Shown here: in pieces, positions 43,064-50,856 of the stretch
Position numbering within the stretch: the first letter of the stretch is position 1
Layout of the letters: each line of letters opens with the position of its first letter
Assembly (NCBI GenBank): GCA_910579155.1
Contig: CAJTTS010000014.1
Location: forward strand, 1 to 62,064
Reading direction: 5' to 3'
DNA length: 62,064 bases
Source: an uncultured Oscillospiraceae bacterium
Lineage (GTDB): Bacteria > Bacillota_A > Clostridia > Oscillospirales > Oscillospiraceae
Notes under the pieces: generated by a model
The model's database searches: none
The model's input: only the letters and a program-made list of their open reading frames with translations
Told to the model about the DNA's origin: nothing
Position numbers and translations under genes: made by a program

Positions 43064-45397
43064 AGCTTTTTGTTCTCCTTTCACTTCAACGGCGAATGTT
43101 TCGCCGGTTTTAACGTCAGAACGGGACTGTATGCTTGGCTTGAAGATCCGCAGGCGCAGGGCGTTGGTCACCACGCACACTGAGCTGAAGCTCATGGCCG
43201 CCGCTCCCAGCATGGGACTGAGCTGGGGTCCGCCCCAGATGGCCAGCACCCCTGCCGCCACGGGAATGCAGATGGCGTTATAGAAAAACGCCCAGAAGAG
43301 GTTTTGCTTCACGTTGCGGATGGTAGCCCGGGACAGCTCCACTGCCGTCACCGCGTCCACCAGGTCGGACTTCATCAGTACAATGTCGGCGCTCTCGATA
43401 GCCACGTCCGTCCCCGCGCCGATGGCCAGACCCACGTCCGCCCGGGCCAGGGCCGGGGCGTCGTTGATGCCGTCGCCCACCATGGCCACCTTCTCCCCCC
43501 GCTCCTGGAGGGCTGCGATCTGCCGCTCCTTGTCGGTAGGGAGCACCTCGGACACCACCTCCGTCAGGCCCAACTCGCGGCCGATGGCCTCGGCGGTGCG
43601 CTTGTTGTCGCCGGTGAGCATAACCACCTTGAGGCCCAGCTTCCGGAAGCCCTCAATGGCGGCGCGGCTGGTCTCCTTCACCGTGTCCGCCACGGCGATG
43701 ATGCCCATGGGCCTGCCGTCCTCCACAAAGAACAGCGGAGTCTTGCCCTGCTTGGCCAACTCGTCCGCAATCATGGCGTCCTGTCCCAAATCCACCTTCG
43801 CGTCCGCCAGCATGGCGGCGTTACCCGCCAGATAATCAGCGCCCTGAATGACTCCGCGCACACCTTTGCCATGGACGGCCTGGAATTTCTCCACCGGACA
43901 CAGGGGGATGTTCCGGTTTCCAGCCTCCTCCACGACGGCCGCGCCCAGAGGGTGCTCGGAGGGCTTTTCCAGCGAGGCCGCCACACACAAAAGCTCCTCC
44001 GCGGTGGTCTTGCCCAGGGGGTACAAATCGGTAACCTTGGGTTTTCCCTCGGTGACGGTGCCCGTCTTATCCAGCACCACGGTGGTGACGGAGCGCAGGT
44101 TTTCCAGCCCCTCGGCGGACTTCACCAAAATACCATGTTCCGCTCCCTTGCCTGTGCCCACCATGATGGCCACGGGAGTGGCAAGCCCCAGCGCGCAGGG
44201 GCAGGAGATCACCAGCACCGCCACACCGGAGGTCAACGCCCGCTCCACAGAGCCGGTGGCGATGATCCAAACCACCGCCGTCACCAGCGCGATGGACATC
44301 ACCACGGGGACGAACACTCCCGCCACCTTGTCCGCCAGCTTGGCGATGGGGGCCTTGGAGGAGGCCGCCTCGTCCACCAGCCGGATCATCTGGGCCAGGG
44401 TCGTGTCCTCCCCCACCCGGGTGGCCCGGAGGGTCAGCACGCCGGACTTGTTGATGGAGGCCGAGATCACCGTATCGCCGGGGCCCTTGTCCACCGGGAT
44501 GGACTCGCCGGTGAGGGCGGACTCGTCCACCGAGGACGCGCCCTGCGTCACCACGCCGTCCACCGGCACCGAGCCGCCGGGACGCACCAACACCAGGTCC
44601 CCCGCCTGGACCTGCTCCACAGGCACTTCCACCTCTCCCCCGTCCCGCAGGACGGTGGCGGTCTTGGGCGTCAGGTCCATGAGCCGGGCGATGGCCTGGC
44701 CTGTCTTGCCCTTGGAGCGGGTCTCCAGGTATTTGCCCAAGGTAATCAGGGTAAGGATCATCCCCGCGGACTCAAAATACAGGTCCATGGAGTAGCGCGT
44801 CACCAATTCCTCGTCCCCATGCCCCAAGCCCCAGCCGATGCAGTACAGGGCCGCGATGCCATAAATAACAGCGGCGGCGGAGCCCACGGCAATCAGCGAG
44901 TCCATGTTAGGAGACAGGTGGAACAGCGTTTTAAAGCCCACCCGGTAATACTTCTGGTTGATGACCATGATGGGCGCCGTCAGCAGGAACAGGGTCAGCG
45001 CATAGGTCATGGCATTTTCCGTACCGTGGAAGAAATGGGGAATGGGCCAGCCCATCATATGGCCCATGGACAGGTAAAACAGCGGGATCAGGAACACAAA
45101 GGAGGAAATAAGCCTCGCCTTCATGTTCTTCAAATCGTCCTCCATGGCATTGACCGCAGGCTTGGCCTGGGCCGCACCCTGGCCCGCAGCGGCAGGCAGG
45201 GATGCGCCGTACCCCGCTTTCTCCACGGCGGATACAATCTGCTCCGGGGTCAGCGCCCCGTCCCAGTCCACCACCATGGACCCGCCCAGCAGGTTGACGT
45301 TGACCTCGCACACGCCGTCCAGCTTTCGCACCGCCTTGTCCACATGGGCGGAGCAGGCGGAGCAGGTCATGCCGGTGACGGTAAATTTTTGTTTCAT
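42863..45397 (-). CDS. copA: Copper-exporting P1B-type ATPase with N- and C-terminal metal-binding domains
   Basis: 844 residues. An N-terminal heavy-metal domain has GMTCSACSAH. The membrane part contains the ion-site CPC in ISCPCALGLATP, phosphorylation loop DKTGTVTEGKP and hinge GDGINDAPALARADVG, all typical for Cu(I) export. After the last helices a linker leads to a second heavy-metal domain with GMMCQNCRAH at the C terminus. Regulated by csoR upstream, with a dispersed hairpin repeat in the 76-base gap between them. The start ATG 45397 has a GGTGAG-type site. Confidence 0.95.
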   Translation of the reverse strand: MKQKFTVTGMTCSACSAHVDKAVRKLDGVCEVNVNLLGGSMVVDWDGALTPEQIVSAVEKAGYGASLPAAAGQGAAQAKPAVNAMEDDLKNMKARLISSFVFLIPLFYLSMGHMMGWPIPHFFHGTENAMTYALTLFLLTAPIMVINQKYYRVGFKTLFHLSPNMDSLIAVGSAAAVIYGIAALYCIGWGLGHGDEELVTRYSMDLYFESAGMILTLITLGKYLETRSKGKTGQAIARLMDLTPKTATVLRDGGEVEVPVEQVQAGDLVLVRPGGSVPVDGVVTQGASSVDESALTGESIPVDKGPGDTVISASINKSGVLTLRATRVGEDTTLAQMIRLVDEAASSKAPIAKLADKVAGVFVPVVMSIALVTAVVWIIATGSVERALTSGVAVLVISCPCALGLATPVAIMVGTGKGAEHGILVKSAEGLENLRSVTTVVLDKTGTVTEGKPKVTDLYPLGKTTAEELLCVAASLEKPSEHPLGAAVVEEAGNRNIPLCPVEKFQAVHGKGVRGVIQGADYLAGNAAMLADAKVDLGQDAMIADELAKQGKTPLFFVEDGRPMGIIAVADTVKETSRAAIEGFRKLGLKVVMLTGDNKRTAEAIGRELGLTEVVSEVLPTDKERQIAALQERGEKVAMVGDGINDAPALARADVGLAIGAGTDVAIESADIVLMKSDLVDAVTAVELSRATIRNVKQNLFWAFFYNAICIPVAAGVLAIWGGPQLSPMLGAAAMSFSSVCVVTNALRLRIFKPSIQSRSDVKTGETFAVEVKGEQKAMEKKVVIEGMMCQNCRAHVDKALNGIPGASATVDLDSKTAVVTGSVSDDAIRAAVEEAGYQVVSIT

Positions 45398-45423
45398 TTC
45401 GGACTCACCTCGCTATCTAGTTC

Positions 45424-45479
45424 CTTCCTTTTTTCTTTGAAAAGAAAAAGGAAGAGAAAAAGAAACTTTTAGACTATAG
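45424..45479 (-). repeat. Dispersed hairpin repeat, copy B, between csoR and copA
   Basis: An imperfect stem CTTCCTTTTTTCTTT / AAAGAAAAAGGAAG (45424-45438, 45441-45454, one bulge) and the tail AGAAAAAGAAACTTTTAGAC. The csoR stop codon lies at the end of the tail. Confidence 0.75.
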
Positions 45480-45734
45480 TATCTTGCCCAAAGCGGCCAC
45501 CAATTCGTCAATCTTATCCGACCGCTCCTGGTCGCTTTTGGCGTTCTCCACGCAGTGCTTCAGGTGGGCCGTCAAGATTTCCCTGTTGGCCCGCCTCAAC
45601 ATGGCGTCGGCGGCGGTAACCTGCTGGGAAACGTCCATACAGTAGCGGTCCTCCTCCACCATTTTGATGATGCCGTCAATCTGTCCACGGGCCGTTTTCA
45701 GCAGTCTAAGCACCGTCTTTTGGTCAGCCATCAT
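45474..45734 (-). CDS. csoR: CsoR-family copper-sensing repressor
   Basis: 86 residues, an all-helical DNA-binding repressor released by Cu(I). The Cys-His-Cys copper site is present: YCMDVSQQV supplies the first Cys, and AHLKHCVENA the His and second Cys. Start ATG 45734, with GGGAGG eight bases upstream; a TTG six bases earlier is less likely. The operator and promoter lie directly upstream, so it represses itself and copA. Confidence 0.92.
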   Translation of the reverse strand: MMADQKTVLRLLKTARGQIDGIIKMVEEDRYCMDVSQQVTAADAMLRRANREILTAHLKHCVENAKSDQERSDKIDELVAALGKIL

Positions 45735-45758
45735 AAGCAACGCCTCCCGCTTCAGTAT

Positions 45759-45780
45759 ACACCCCCCTGGAGGGTAGTGT
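45759..45780. promoter_or_regulatory. CsoR operator
   Basis: ACACCCCCCTGGAGGGTAGT plus GT is a 22-base imperfect palindrome, 16 of 22 symmetric, with the C-tract/G-tract typical of CsoR boxes. It sits directly downstream of the -10 box of csoR. Confidence 0.8.
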
Positions 45781-45781
45781 T

Positions 45782-45810
45782 ATCCTATCATAATGCTGGG
45801 CTTTTGTCAA
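45782..45810 (-). promoter_or_regulatory. Promoter of csoR-copA
   Basis: Minus strand: perfect TTGACA (45810-45805), 17 bases, TAGGAT (45787-45782), adjoining the operator. Confidence 0.75.
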
Positions 45811-45812
45811 CA

Positions 45813-45842
45813 AAAAATTCCCGGGCTGCCCCGGGAATTTTT
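45813..45842. terminator. Terminator of the thioesterase gene
   Basis: AAAAATTCCCGG (45813-45824) pairs with CCGGGAATTTTT (45831-45842). Works for the minus-strand gene and, by its T-run, also for plus-strand readthrough. Confidence 0.85.
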
Positions 45843-45846
45843 TTGC

Positions 45847-46239
45847 TTATTTTTCCAGCTTTGCCTGGGCGCGGGCCAGGAACTTTTCCGGCTTGATAAC
45901 AAACCGCTCGTGGGTTCCCCCGCCGATCCTCCCAGCCTCGTCACAGGCGGTCACGGTAAAGGTGAGCTTCCGGCCCTCCACAGAGGTGACCTCCGCCTCC
46001 GCCCACACCTTCATGCCGATGGGCGTGGCGGCGTCATGGGTCACGTCCAGACGGGTGCCCACCGTGCCCTCGTCCTCAGCCAGCGCGCTTTGCACCGCCT
46101 GGACGGCGGCGTTTTCCATCAGCGCAATCATCCACGGCGTGGCAAACACGGGCACCAGCCCGGAGCCCGCCGCCTGTGCGGTGTTTTCCTGTACGACCAC
46201 GGTTTCGGCGCGGCCCTTCATTCCAATCTCAACAGGCAT
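45847..46239 (-). CDS. FlK-like (fluoroacetyl-CoA thioesterase-type) hotdog-fold protein
   Basis: 130 residues, a single hotdog domain. VPVFATPWMIALMENAAVQAV, then a conserved glutamate-centred helix, and GTRLDVTHDAATPIGMKVWA with the catalytic His/Thr region resemble FlK and its many relatives in Clostridia, most of which hydrolyse or bind unknown acyl-CoAs. Start ATG 46239, with GGAGG six to seven bases upstream. Single gene with its own terminator. Confidence 0.8.
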   Translation of the reverse strand: MPVEIGMKGRAETVVVQENTAQAAGSGLVPVFATPWMIALMENAAVQAVQSALAEDEGTVGTRLDVTHDAATPIGMKVWAEAEVTSVEGRKLTFTVTACDEAGRIGGGTHERFVIKPEKFLARAQAKLEK

Positions 46240-46325
46240 AGCAATCCTCCGCATTTTATGGTTGCACTAAGCATACACCATTCCGGCGGGTTTGGCAATT
46301 TAAAAATATCTTCAAACCTTTTTTC

Positions 46326-46354
46326 TTGAACCTCTCCCCTGTTCTTCGTATAAT
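46326..46354 (+). promoter_or_regulatory. Promoter of the response regulator gene
   Basis: TTGAAC (46326-46331), 17 bases, perfect TATAAT (46349-46354). Confidence 0.82.
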
Positions 46355-46385
46355 AATAAAAACGCACTGGAGGGTCGAGAATTAC

Positions 46386-47063
46386 ATGAAGCACATTCTG
46401 GTCATCGACGACGACATTTACATCGGAAATTTGCTGCAAGAGGCTTTGGAGGCCGAGGGCTACCGGGTCAGCCGGGCCTACTCCGGCACCGAGGCCGTTC
46501 TGACCCTGGACCACACCCGGCCCGACCTGGCCCTGCTGGACCTGATGCTTCCGGGGCTGTCCGGAGAGGAGGTGCTTCCCCGTCTGGCGGGCATCCCCGT
46601 CATCGTGGTCAGCGCCAGGGCCGACGTGGACAGCAAGACCACCCTGCTTCTGGGCGGCGCGGCGGACTACGTGACCAAGCCCTTCGTTCTGCGGGAGCTT
46701 CTGGCCCGGGTGACGGTGCGGCTGCGGGAAGCCTCCGCTCAGAGAGGAGGGACGCTCGCCTTTCAAAATCTGCGGCTGGATTCGGACACCCGCTCGGTGC
46801 GGGCAGACGGCGAGGAGGTGCGGCTCACCCGGACGGAGTACGCCATTTTAAAACTGCTGATGCAGAACCCTGCCCAAGTGGTCACCAAATCTGCCCTGCT
46901 GGACCGCATTTCCCGGGACACGCCGGACTGTACGGAGAGTTCCCTGAAAACCCATATGAGCAATCTGCGCAAAAAGCTTCGGGACGCCGGGGGCGGAGAC
47001 TGCATCGAATCGGTGTGGGGTATTGGATTCAAAATGCGCACATTAGGAGGAAGCCATGGCTGA
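46386..47063 (+). CDS. OmpR-family response regulator
   Basis: 225 residues. The receiver domain (about 1-115) has the acidic pair IDDD, the phospho-aspartate in LALLDLMLPG and the lysine in YVTKPF. The C-terminal winged helix (about 130-225) contains LTRTEYAILKLLM and TESSLKTHMSNLRKKL. Start ATG 46386; GGAGGG is 12 bases upstream. Its cognate kinase is probably the one at 50857, after the ABC genes. The next gene overlaps by eight bases. Confidence 0.92.
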   Translation: MKHILVIDDDIYIGNLLQEALEAEGYRVSRAYSGTEAVLTLDHTRPDLALLDLMLPGLSGEEVLPRLAGIPVIVVSARADVDSKTTLLLGGAADYVTKPFVLRELLARVTVRLREASAQRGGTLAFQNLRLDSDTRSVRADGEEVRLTRTEYAILKLLMQNPAQVVTKSALLDRISRDTPDCTESSLKTHMSNLRKKLRDAGGGDCIESVWGIGFKMRTLGGSHG

Positions 47064-47313
47064 ATTGACGTCTATGAGGAACATCGGAGCAGAGATGGCG
47101 CGAAAGCTCACCGCCGTGGGCATCGACACCCCGGAAAAGCTGGCGGAGGCAGGCTCCAAGGAGGCGTTTTTTCGCATCAAGACCGTATTTCCCCAGGTCT
47201 GCCTGGTCCACCTGTACGCCCTGGAGGGCGCGCTCCAAGACGTGGAATTCAACAGCCTCTCCAAGCACACGAAGCAGGAACTGAAGGAATTCAGCGACCG
47301 CCTCAAAGGATAG
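47056..47313 (+). CDS. TfoX C-terminal-domain-like small protein
   Basis: 85 residues. MRNIGAEMARKLTAVGIDTP and FFRIKTVFPQVCLVHLYALE match the TfoX/Sxy C-terminal domain, a helix-hairpin-helix-like fold, here without the N-terminal half. Its start overlaps the response regulator's end by eight bases, so both proteins are made together. In other genera free copies of this domain are common and uncharacterised. Confidence 0.82.
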   Translation: MAELTSMRNIGAEMARKLTAVGIDTPEKLAEAGSKEAFFRIKTVFPQVCLVHLYALEGALQDVEFNSLSKHTKQELKEFSDRLKG

Positions 47314-47322
47314 CCCACAAAA

Positions 47323-47364
47323 TCTCAACCATTTCTGAACTGTTTCCTTGACCGCTTTCTGAAC
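47323..47364 (+). promoter_or_regulatory. Direct repeats upstream of the ABC genes, candidate operator
   Basis: TCTCAACC (47323-47330), TTTCTGAAC (47332-47340), TTTCCTTGACC (47343-47353) and TTTCTGAAC (47356-47364) recur with a period of 9 to 13 bases, as OmpR-type regulators bind. A possible extended -10 (TGCTATTCT, 47372-47380) follows. A related pair (TCTTCAAACC, TTTCTTGAACC) precedes the response-regulator promoter at 46309-46332. Confidence 0.5.
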
Positions 47365-47411
47365 GTTTTTTTGCTATTCTCAAGGCATCCCAAGGAAACG
47401 GAGGCTTTTTT

Positions 47412-48326
47412 ATGGAATACGTACTTGTCACCCAGGGCCTGTCCAAGCATTACAAGGACTTCAAGGCCCTGGACGGATTGACCATGCATGTGCCCAAGGG
47501 CAGCATTTACGGCTTTGTGGGCCGCAACGGCGCGGGCAAGACCACCCTGATCCGGCTCATCTGCGGCTTGCAGGCTCCTACGGCGGGCGCCTATACCCTG
47601 TACGGCGCCGACAGCAATCAGAAGGACATCGCCAACCTCCGCCGCCGCATGGGCGCGGTGGTGGAAACCCCGTCCATCTACCTGGACCTGACCGCCGAGG
47701 ACAATTTGAAGGAGCAGTTCCGGGTGCTGGGGGTGCCGTCCGACGACGGCATCCCTGATCTGCTCAAGCTGGTGGGGCTGGAGGACACGGGAAAGAAAAA
47801 GGCCCGCAATTTCTCTCTGGGCATGAAGCAGCGGCTGGGCATCGCCGTGGCCCTGGCCGGGGACCCGGACTTTCTGGTGCTGGACGAGCCGGTGAACGGC
47901 CTGGACCCCCAGGGCATCATCGAGATCCGGGAGCTGATCCTGAAGCTGAACCGGGAGCGGCGCATCACGGTGCTCATCTCCTCCCACATTCTGGACGAGC
48001 TGTCCAAGCTGGCTACCCACTACGGCTTTATCGACTCGGGCCGCATCGTCAAGGAGCTGTCCGCCCGGGAGCTGGAGGCCGCCTGCCGCAAGTGCCTGCG
48101 GGTGGAGGTCACCGACACCCGGGCCTTGGCGCGGGTTCTGGACCAGATGGGAGTGGACTACAAGATTCTGGACGATGGGCAGGCGGACCTGTACGCCCAG
48201 ATGAACATCTCCCAGCTCAGCCGGGCGCTGGACGGGGAGGGCTGCGAGCTGCTCAGCGCCCAGGAGCGGGACGAAAGCCTGGAGAGCTACTTCGTCAACC
48301 TGGTGGGAGGTGACTCCCATGCGTAA
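47412..48326 (+). CDS. ABC transporter ATP-binding protein
   Basis: 304 residues of the bacitracin/lantibiotic-type ABC subfamily. Walker A GRNGAGKTTLIRLI, signature FSLGMKQRLGIAVAL, Walker B FLVLDEPVNGLDPQG and the switch histidine in LISSHILDELSKLA are intact. A C-terminal extension (about 220-304) is typical of this group. Start ATG 47412. It overlaps the first permease gene by eight bases. Confidence 0.93.
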   Translation: MEYVLVTQGLSKHYKDFKALDGLTMHVPKGSIYGFVGRNGAGKTTLIRLICGLQAPTAGAYTLYGADSNQKDIANLRRRMGAVVETPSIYLDLTAEDNLKEQFRVLGVPSDDGIPDLLKLVGLEDTGKKKARNFSLGMKQRLGIAVALAGDPDFLVLDEPVNGLDPQGIIEIRELILKLNRERRITVLISSHILDELSKLATHYGFIDSGRIVKELSARELEAACRKCLRVEVTDTRALARVLDQMGVDYKILDDGQADLYAQMNISQLSRALDGEGCELLSAQERDESLESYFVNLVGGDSHA

Positions 48327-49158
48327 CCTGCTGAGCGCCAACCTCCTGCGGTTGAGAACAAGTATGCTGTTCTGGGGCTGTCTCATTTTGATGCTCCTGT
48401 TAGGGGCGGGCTTCACCCTCCAGCGCTATTGGGAACAGATCGCCTATGCCGAGTTCGGCCAGCTCTCTTATTTGGATGAGGTGCTTTTCCGCCATGGCCT
48501 GCTGATCGGCATTGTGACGGCGTTATTCGTCCCCATGTTTTTCGGCATAGAGTACAGTGATGGGGCTATCCGAAACAAAATGGTGGTGGGGCACTCCCGC
48601 CTGTCCATCTACTTCGCCAACCTCATCACCGCTGCAGCCTCCTCCCTCGCATTCTGTGCGGCCTATATCCTGGCGGTGCTGGCCCTCGGTGTGCCCCTGC
48701 TCAATGGAGTCCGGCTGACCGCAGCCCAGTGTGCGCTTCTTATGCTGGGGACGTTGGTGTTGTCGGCAGCGTTCTCTGCGCTGTATACCTTTGTAGCCAT
48801 GCTGTGCGCCCGCAAGGCCGCATCGGCGGTGGTGTGCATTTTAGGTGTGTTTCTCCTGCTGTTCGCAGGCATCTATATCAGCGCGCGGCTCAGTGCCCCG
48901 GAATTTCTGACTGAATATTCCATCGCCGACGATGGACAGGTCGTAGAGGAAGAACCGGAGCCAAACCCCCAGTACCCACGGGGGTTGGAGCGGGAGGTGT
49001 ACCAGTTCCTGTACGACTTCCTTCCCGGGTGCCAGTCCATCCAGTACGGTGACATGAGCGCGGAAAACCCAGCGCTTCTGGCGGCATACTCGCTGATCAT
49101 CCTTACAGTATCCACCGGGGCCGGGGCGGCGCTGTTCCGGCGGAAGGATTTGAAGTAG
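48319..49158 (+). CDS. ABC-2-type permease, first of three paralogues
   Basis: 279 residues, about six membrane helices. FFGIEYSDGAIRNKMVVGHS is repeated in near-identical form in the other two permeases. A large extracytoplasmic loop lies between the fourth or fifth and the last helix, ending in a short Arg-Lys tail (RRKDLK) also shared. Start ATG 48319, with GGGAGG eight bases upstream, rather than GTG 48310. Confidence 0.88.
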   Translation: MRNLLSANLLRLRTSMLFWGCLILMLLLGAGFTLQRYWEQIAYAEFGQLSYLDEVLFRHGLLIGIVTALFVPMFFGIEYSDGAIRNKMVVGHSRLSIYFANLITAAASSLAFCAAYILAVLALGVPLLNGVRLTAAQCALLMLGTLVLSAAFSALYTFVAMLCARKAASAVVCILGVFLLLFAGIYISARLSAPEFLTEYSIADDGQVVEEEPEPNPQYPRGLEREVYQFLYDFLPGCQSIQYGDMSAENPALLAAYSLIILTVSTGAGAALFRRKDLK

Positions 49159-49166
49159 GTAGCTGT

Positions 49167-50015
49167 ATGGTTAATTTACTTTCAGCGGGATTTCTGCGCC
49201 TGTGGCGAAGCCGCAGCTTTTGGGTGTGCCTGGGTGTTATGGCCGGAGTGGGCGTGTTCGAGGCTGTGTCTGGCTGGCGGGCCATGATGGACTTTCGCAG
49301 CTCTGGCGTGGCGGACGCTATAGTGAGCCTGGATTCCCGGTATTTCATCTTTCCTTTCCTGTCCGGCATCCTTCTGTCCCCTTTCTGCGCCCTGTTCACA
49401 GGCGCAGAGTATAGTGACGGGACCATCCGCAACAAGCTGTCCGTCGGCCACACCCGGGCGGCGGTCTACTTTTCCAATCTGGTCCTATGTGTTACTGCCG
49501 GGATTTTATTCTGTTTAGGATATATTGCGGCGGTTCTGGCGGCTGGCTTTCCTCTGCTGGGGCCTATGCGCACTCCATTCCCTGTTGTGTTGTGGTACAC
49601 TTTCTGTGCCGTGGCCATGACCTCCGCTCTGGCCGCGCTGTTTACTATGATAGCCATGCTTTGCCAGAGCAAGGCCATAACAGCCGTAATATGTATTTTT
49701 CTGGCCTACTTCCTGCTGTTCCTGGGCATCTACCTCAATAACCGGCTGAGCGAACCAGAGACATACCCAGAACAGCAGTATGTTCAGGACGGGCAGATCG
49801 TCACGGCTGCGGCCCACCCCAACCCCAATTATGTTCGAGGGGGGAAACGGGCGGTCTATCAATTTCTTTACGACCTGCCCGGCTGTCAGGCAGTCCAACT
49901 GGCCACCACCATCGACACCGGAGCGCCGCCCCGCCTGCCACTGTATTCCCTGGCCGCTGTTCTCCTGTCCACAGGGAGCGGAATCCTCCTGTTCCGTCGA
50001 AAAAATTTGAAATGA
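49167..50015 (+). CDS. ABC-2-type permease, second paralogue
   Basis: 282 residues, about six helices. FTGAEYSDGTIRNKLSVGHT marks it as homologous to its neighbours, and it ends in RRKNLK. The first residues (MVNLLSAGFLRLWRS) parallel MRNLLSANFLRLRKS of the third. It follows the first permease by eight bases. Confidence 0.88.
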   Translation: MVNLLSAGFLRLWRSRSFWVCLGVMAGVGVFEAVSGWRAMMDFRSSGVADAIVSLDSRYFIFPFLSGILLSPFCALFTGAEYSDGTIRNKLSVGHTRAAVYFSNLVLCVTAGILFCLGYIAAVLAAGFPLLGPMRTPFPVVLWYTFCAVAMTSALAALFTMIAMLCQSKAITAVICIFLAYFLLFLGIYLNNRLSEPETYPEQQYVQDGQIVTAAAHPNPNYVRGGKRAVYQFLYDLPGCQAVQLATTIDTGAPPRLPLYSLAAVLLSTGSGILLFRRKNLK

Positions 50016-50025
50016 GGTGGGCGGC

Positions 50026-50847
50026 ATGAGGAATTTGTTGTCCGCAAACTTTCTTCGGCTGAGAAAGAGCGCACTGTTTTGGGGTCTGCTCCTGCTGCTC
50101 TTTGGTCTGGGCATGTTATTCACCCTGCACCGTGTTAAGGAACAGGCGCAATGGGGCGCACATTTTTACCTGACCGTTGACCTGTTCACCTACGCACTGT
50201 TCCTGGGCTTTGGGATGGCGGCATTCATCCCCCTGTTCTTCGGCGCAGAGTACAGCGACGGCGCTATCCGCAACAAGCTGGTCATAGGGCATTCCCGCTG
50301 GGCCATCTACCTGTCCCATCTGGTTACAAGCGTGGTCGTAGCCCTATCCGCCGCTGCGGCCTATCTGGCTCCGGTGCTTGCCATCGGCCTTTTTGTCTAT
50401 GAGCCCCCAAATATGGACGCGGGCACCTTCCTGCTGATCCTGTTGGGAAGCCTTGCGCTGCTGGCGGCCTACTGCGCCCTATACACCTTCGTGGTGATGA
50501 ATTGCAGCCGGAAAAGCGCGGCGGCGGTGATCTGCCTGGTGGGGATGCTGGTGCTCTACGTGGCGGCAGGCAACATCGAAGTCCCTCTGATGCACCCGGA
50601 ATATATGTCTATGGAGGTCACGGATTCCGGCGAGATCATTCCCGGAGAACCCAACCCCCGCTATGTGGGCGGCGCGGCGCGGGACGTACTGGAAACCCTC
50701 CACGACCTCCTGCCCACCGGGCAGTCCCTCCAGTATATGCGGGCGGACGTGGCCCATCCGGCCCGGCTTCCTCTGTACTCCCTGGTGGATATCCTTGTGT
50801 TTACTGCCGCCGGTGCAACCCTGTTCCGCAAAAAAGACCTGAAATGA
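50026..50847 (+). CDS. ABC-2-type permease, third paralogue
   Basis: 273 residues. MRNLLSANFLRLRKSALFWG is nearly the same as the start of the first permease, and FFGAEYSDGAIRNKLVIGHS repeats the shared core; ends in RKKDLK. ATG 50026, with GAGGTGGG upstream, is preferred over GTG 50017. The kinase gene follows after nine bases. Confidence 0.88.
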   Translation: MRNLLSANFLRLRKSALFWGLLLLLFGLGMLFTLHRVKEQAQWGAHFYLTVDLFTYALFLGFGMAAFIPLFFGAEYSDGAIRNKLVIGHSRWAIYLSHLVTSVVVALSAAAAYLAPVLAIGLFVYEPPNMDAGTFLLILLGSLALLAAYCALYTFVVMNCSRKSAAAVICLVGMLVLYVAAGNIEVPLMHPEYMSMEVTDSGEIIPGEPNPRYVGGAARDVLETLHDLLPTGQSLQYMRADVAHPARLPLYSLVDILVFTAAGATLFRKKDLK

Positions 50848-50856
50848 GGTGAACCC

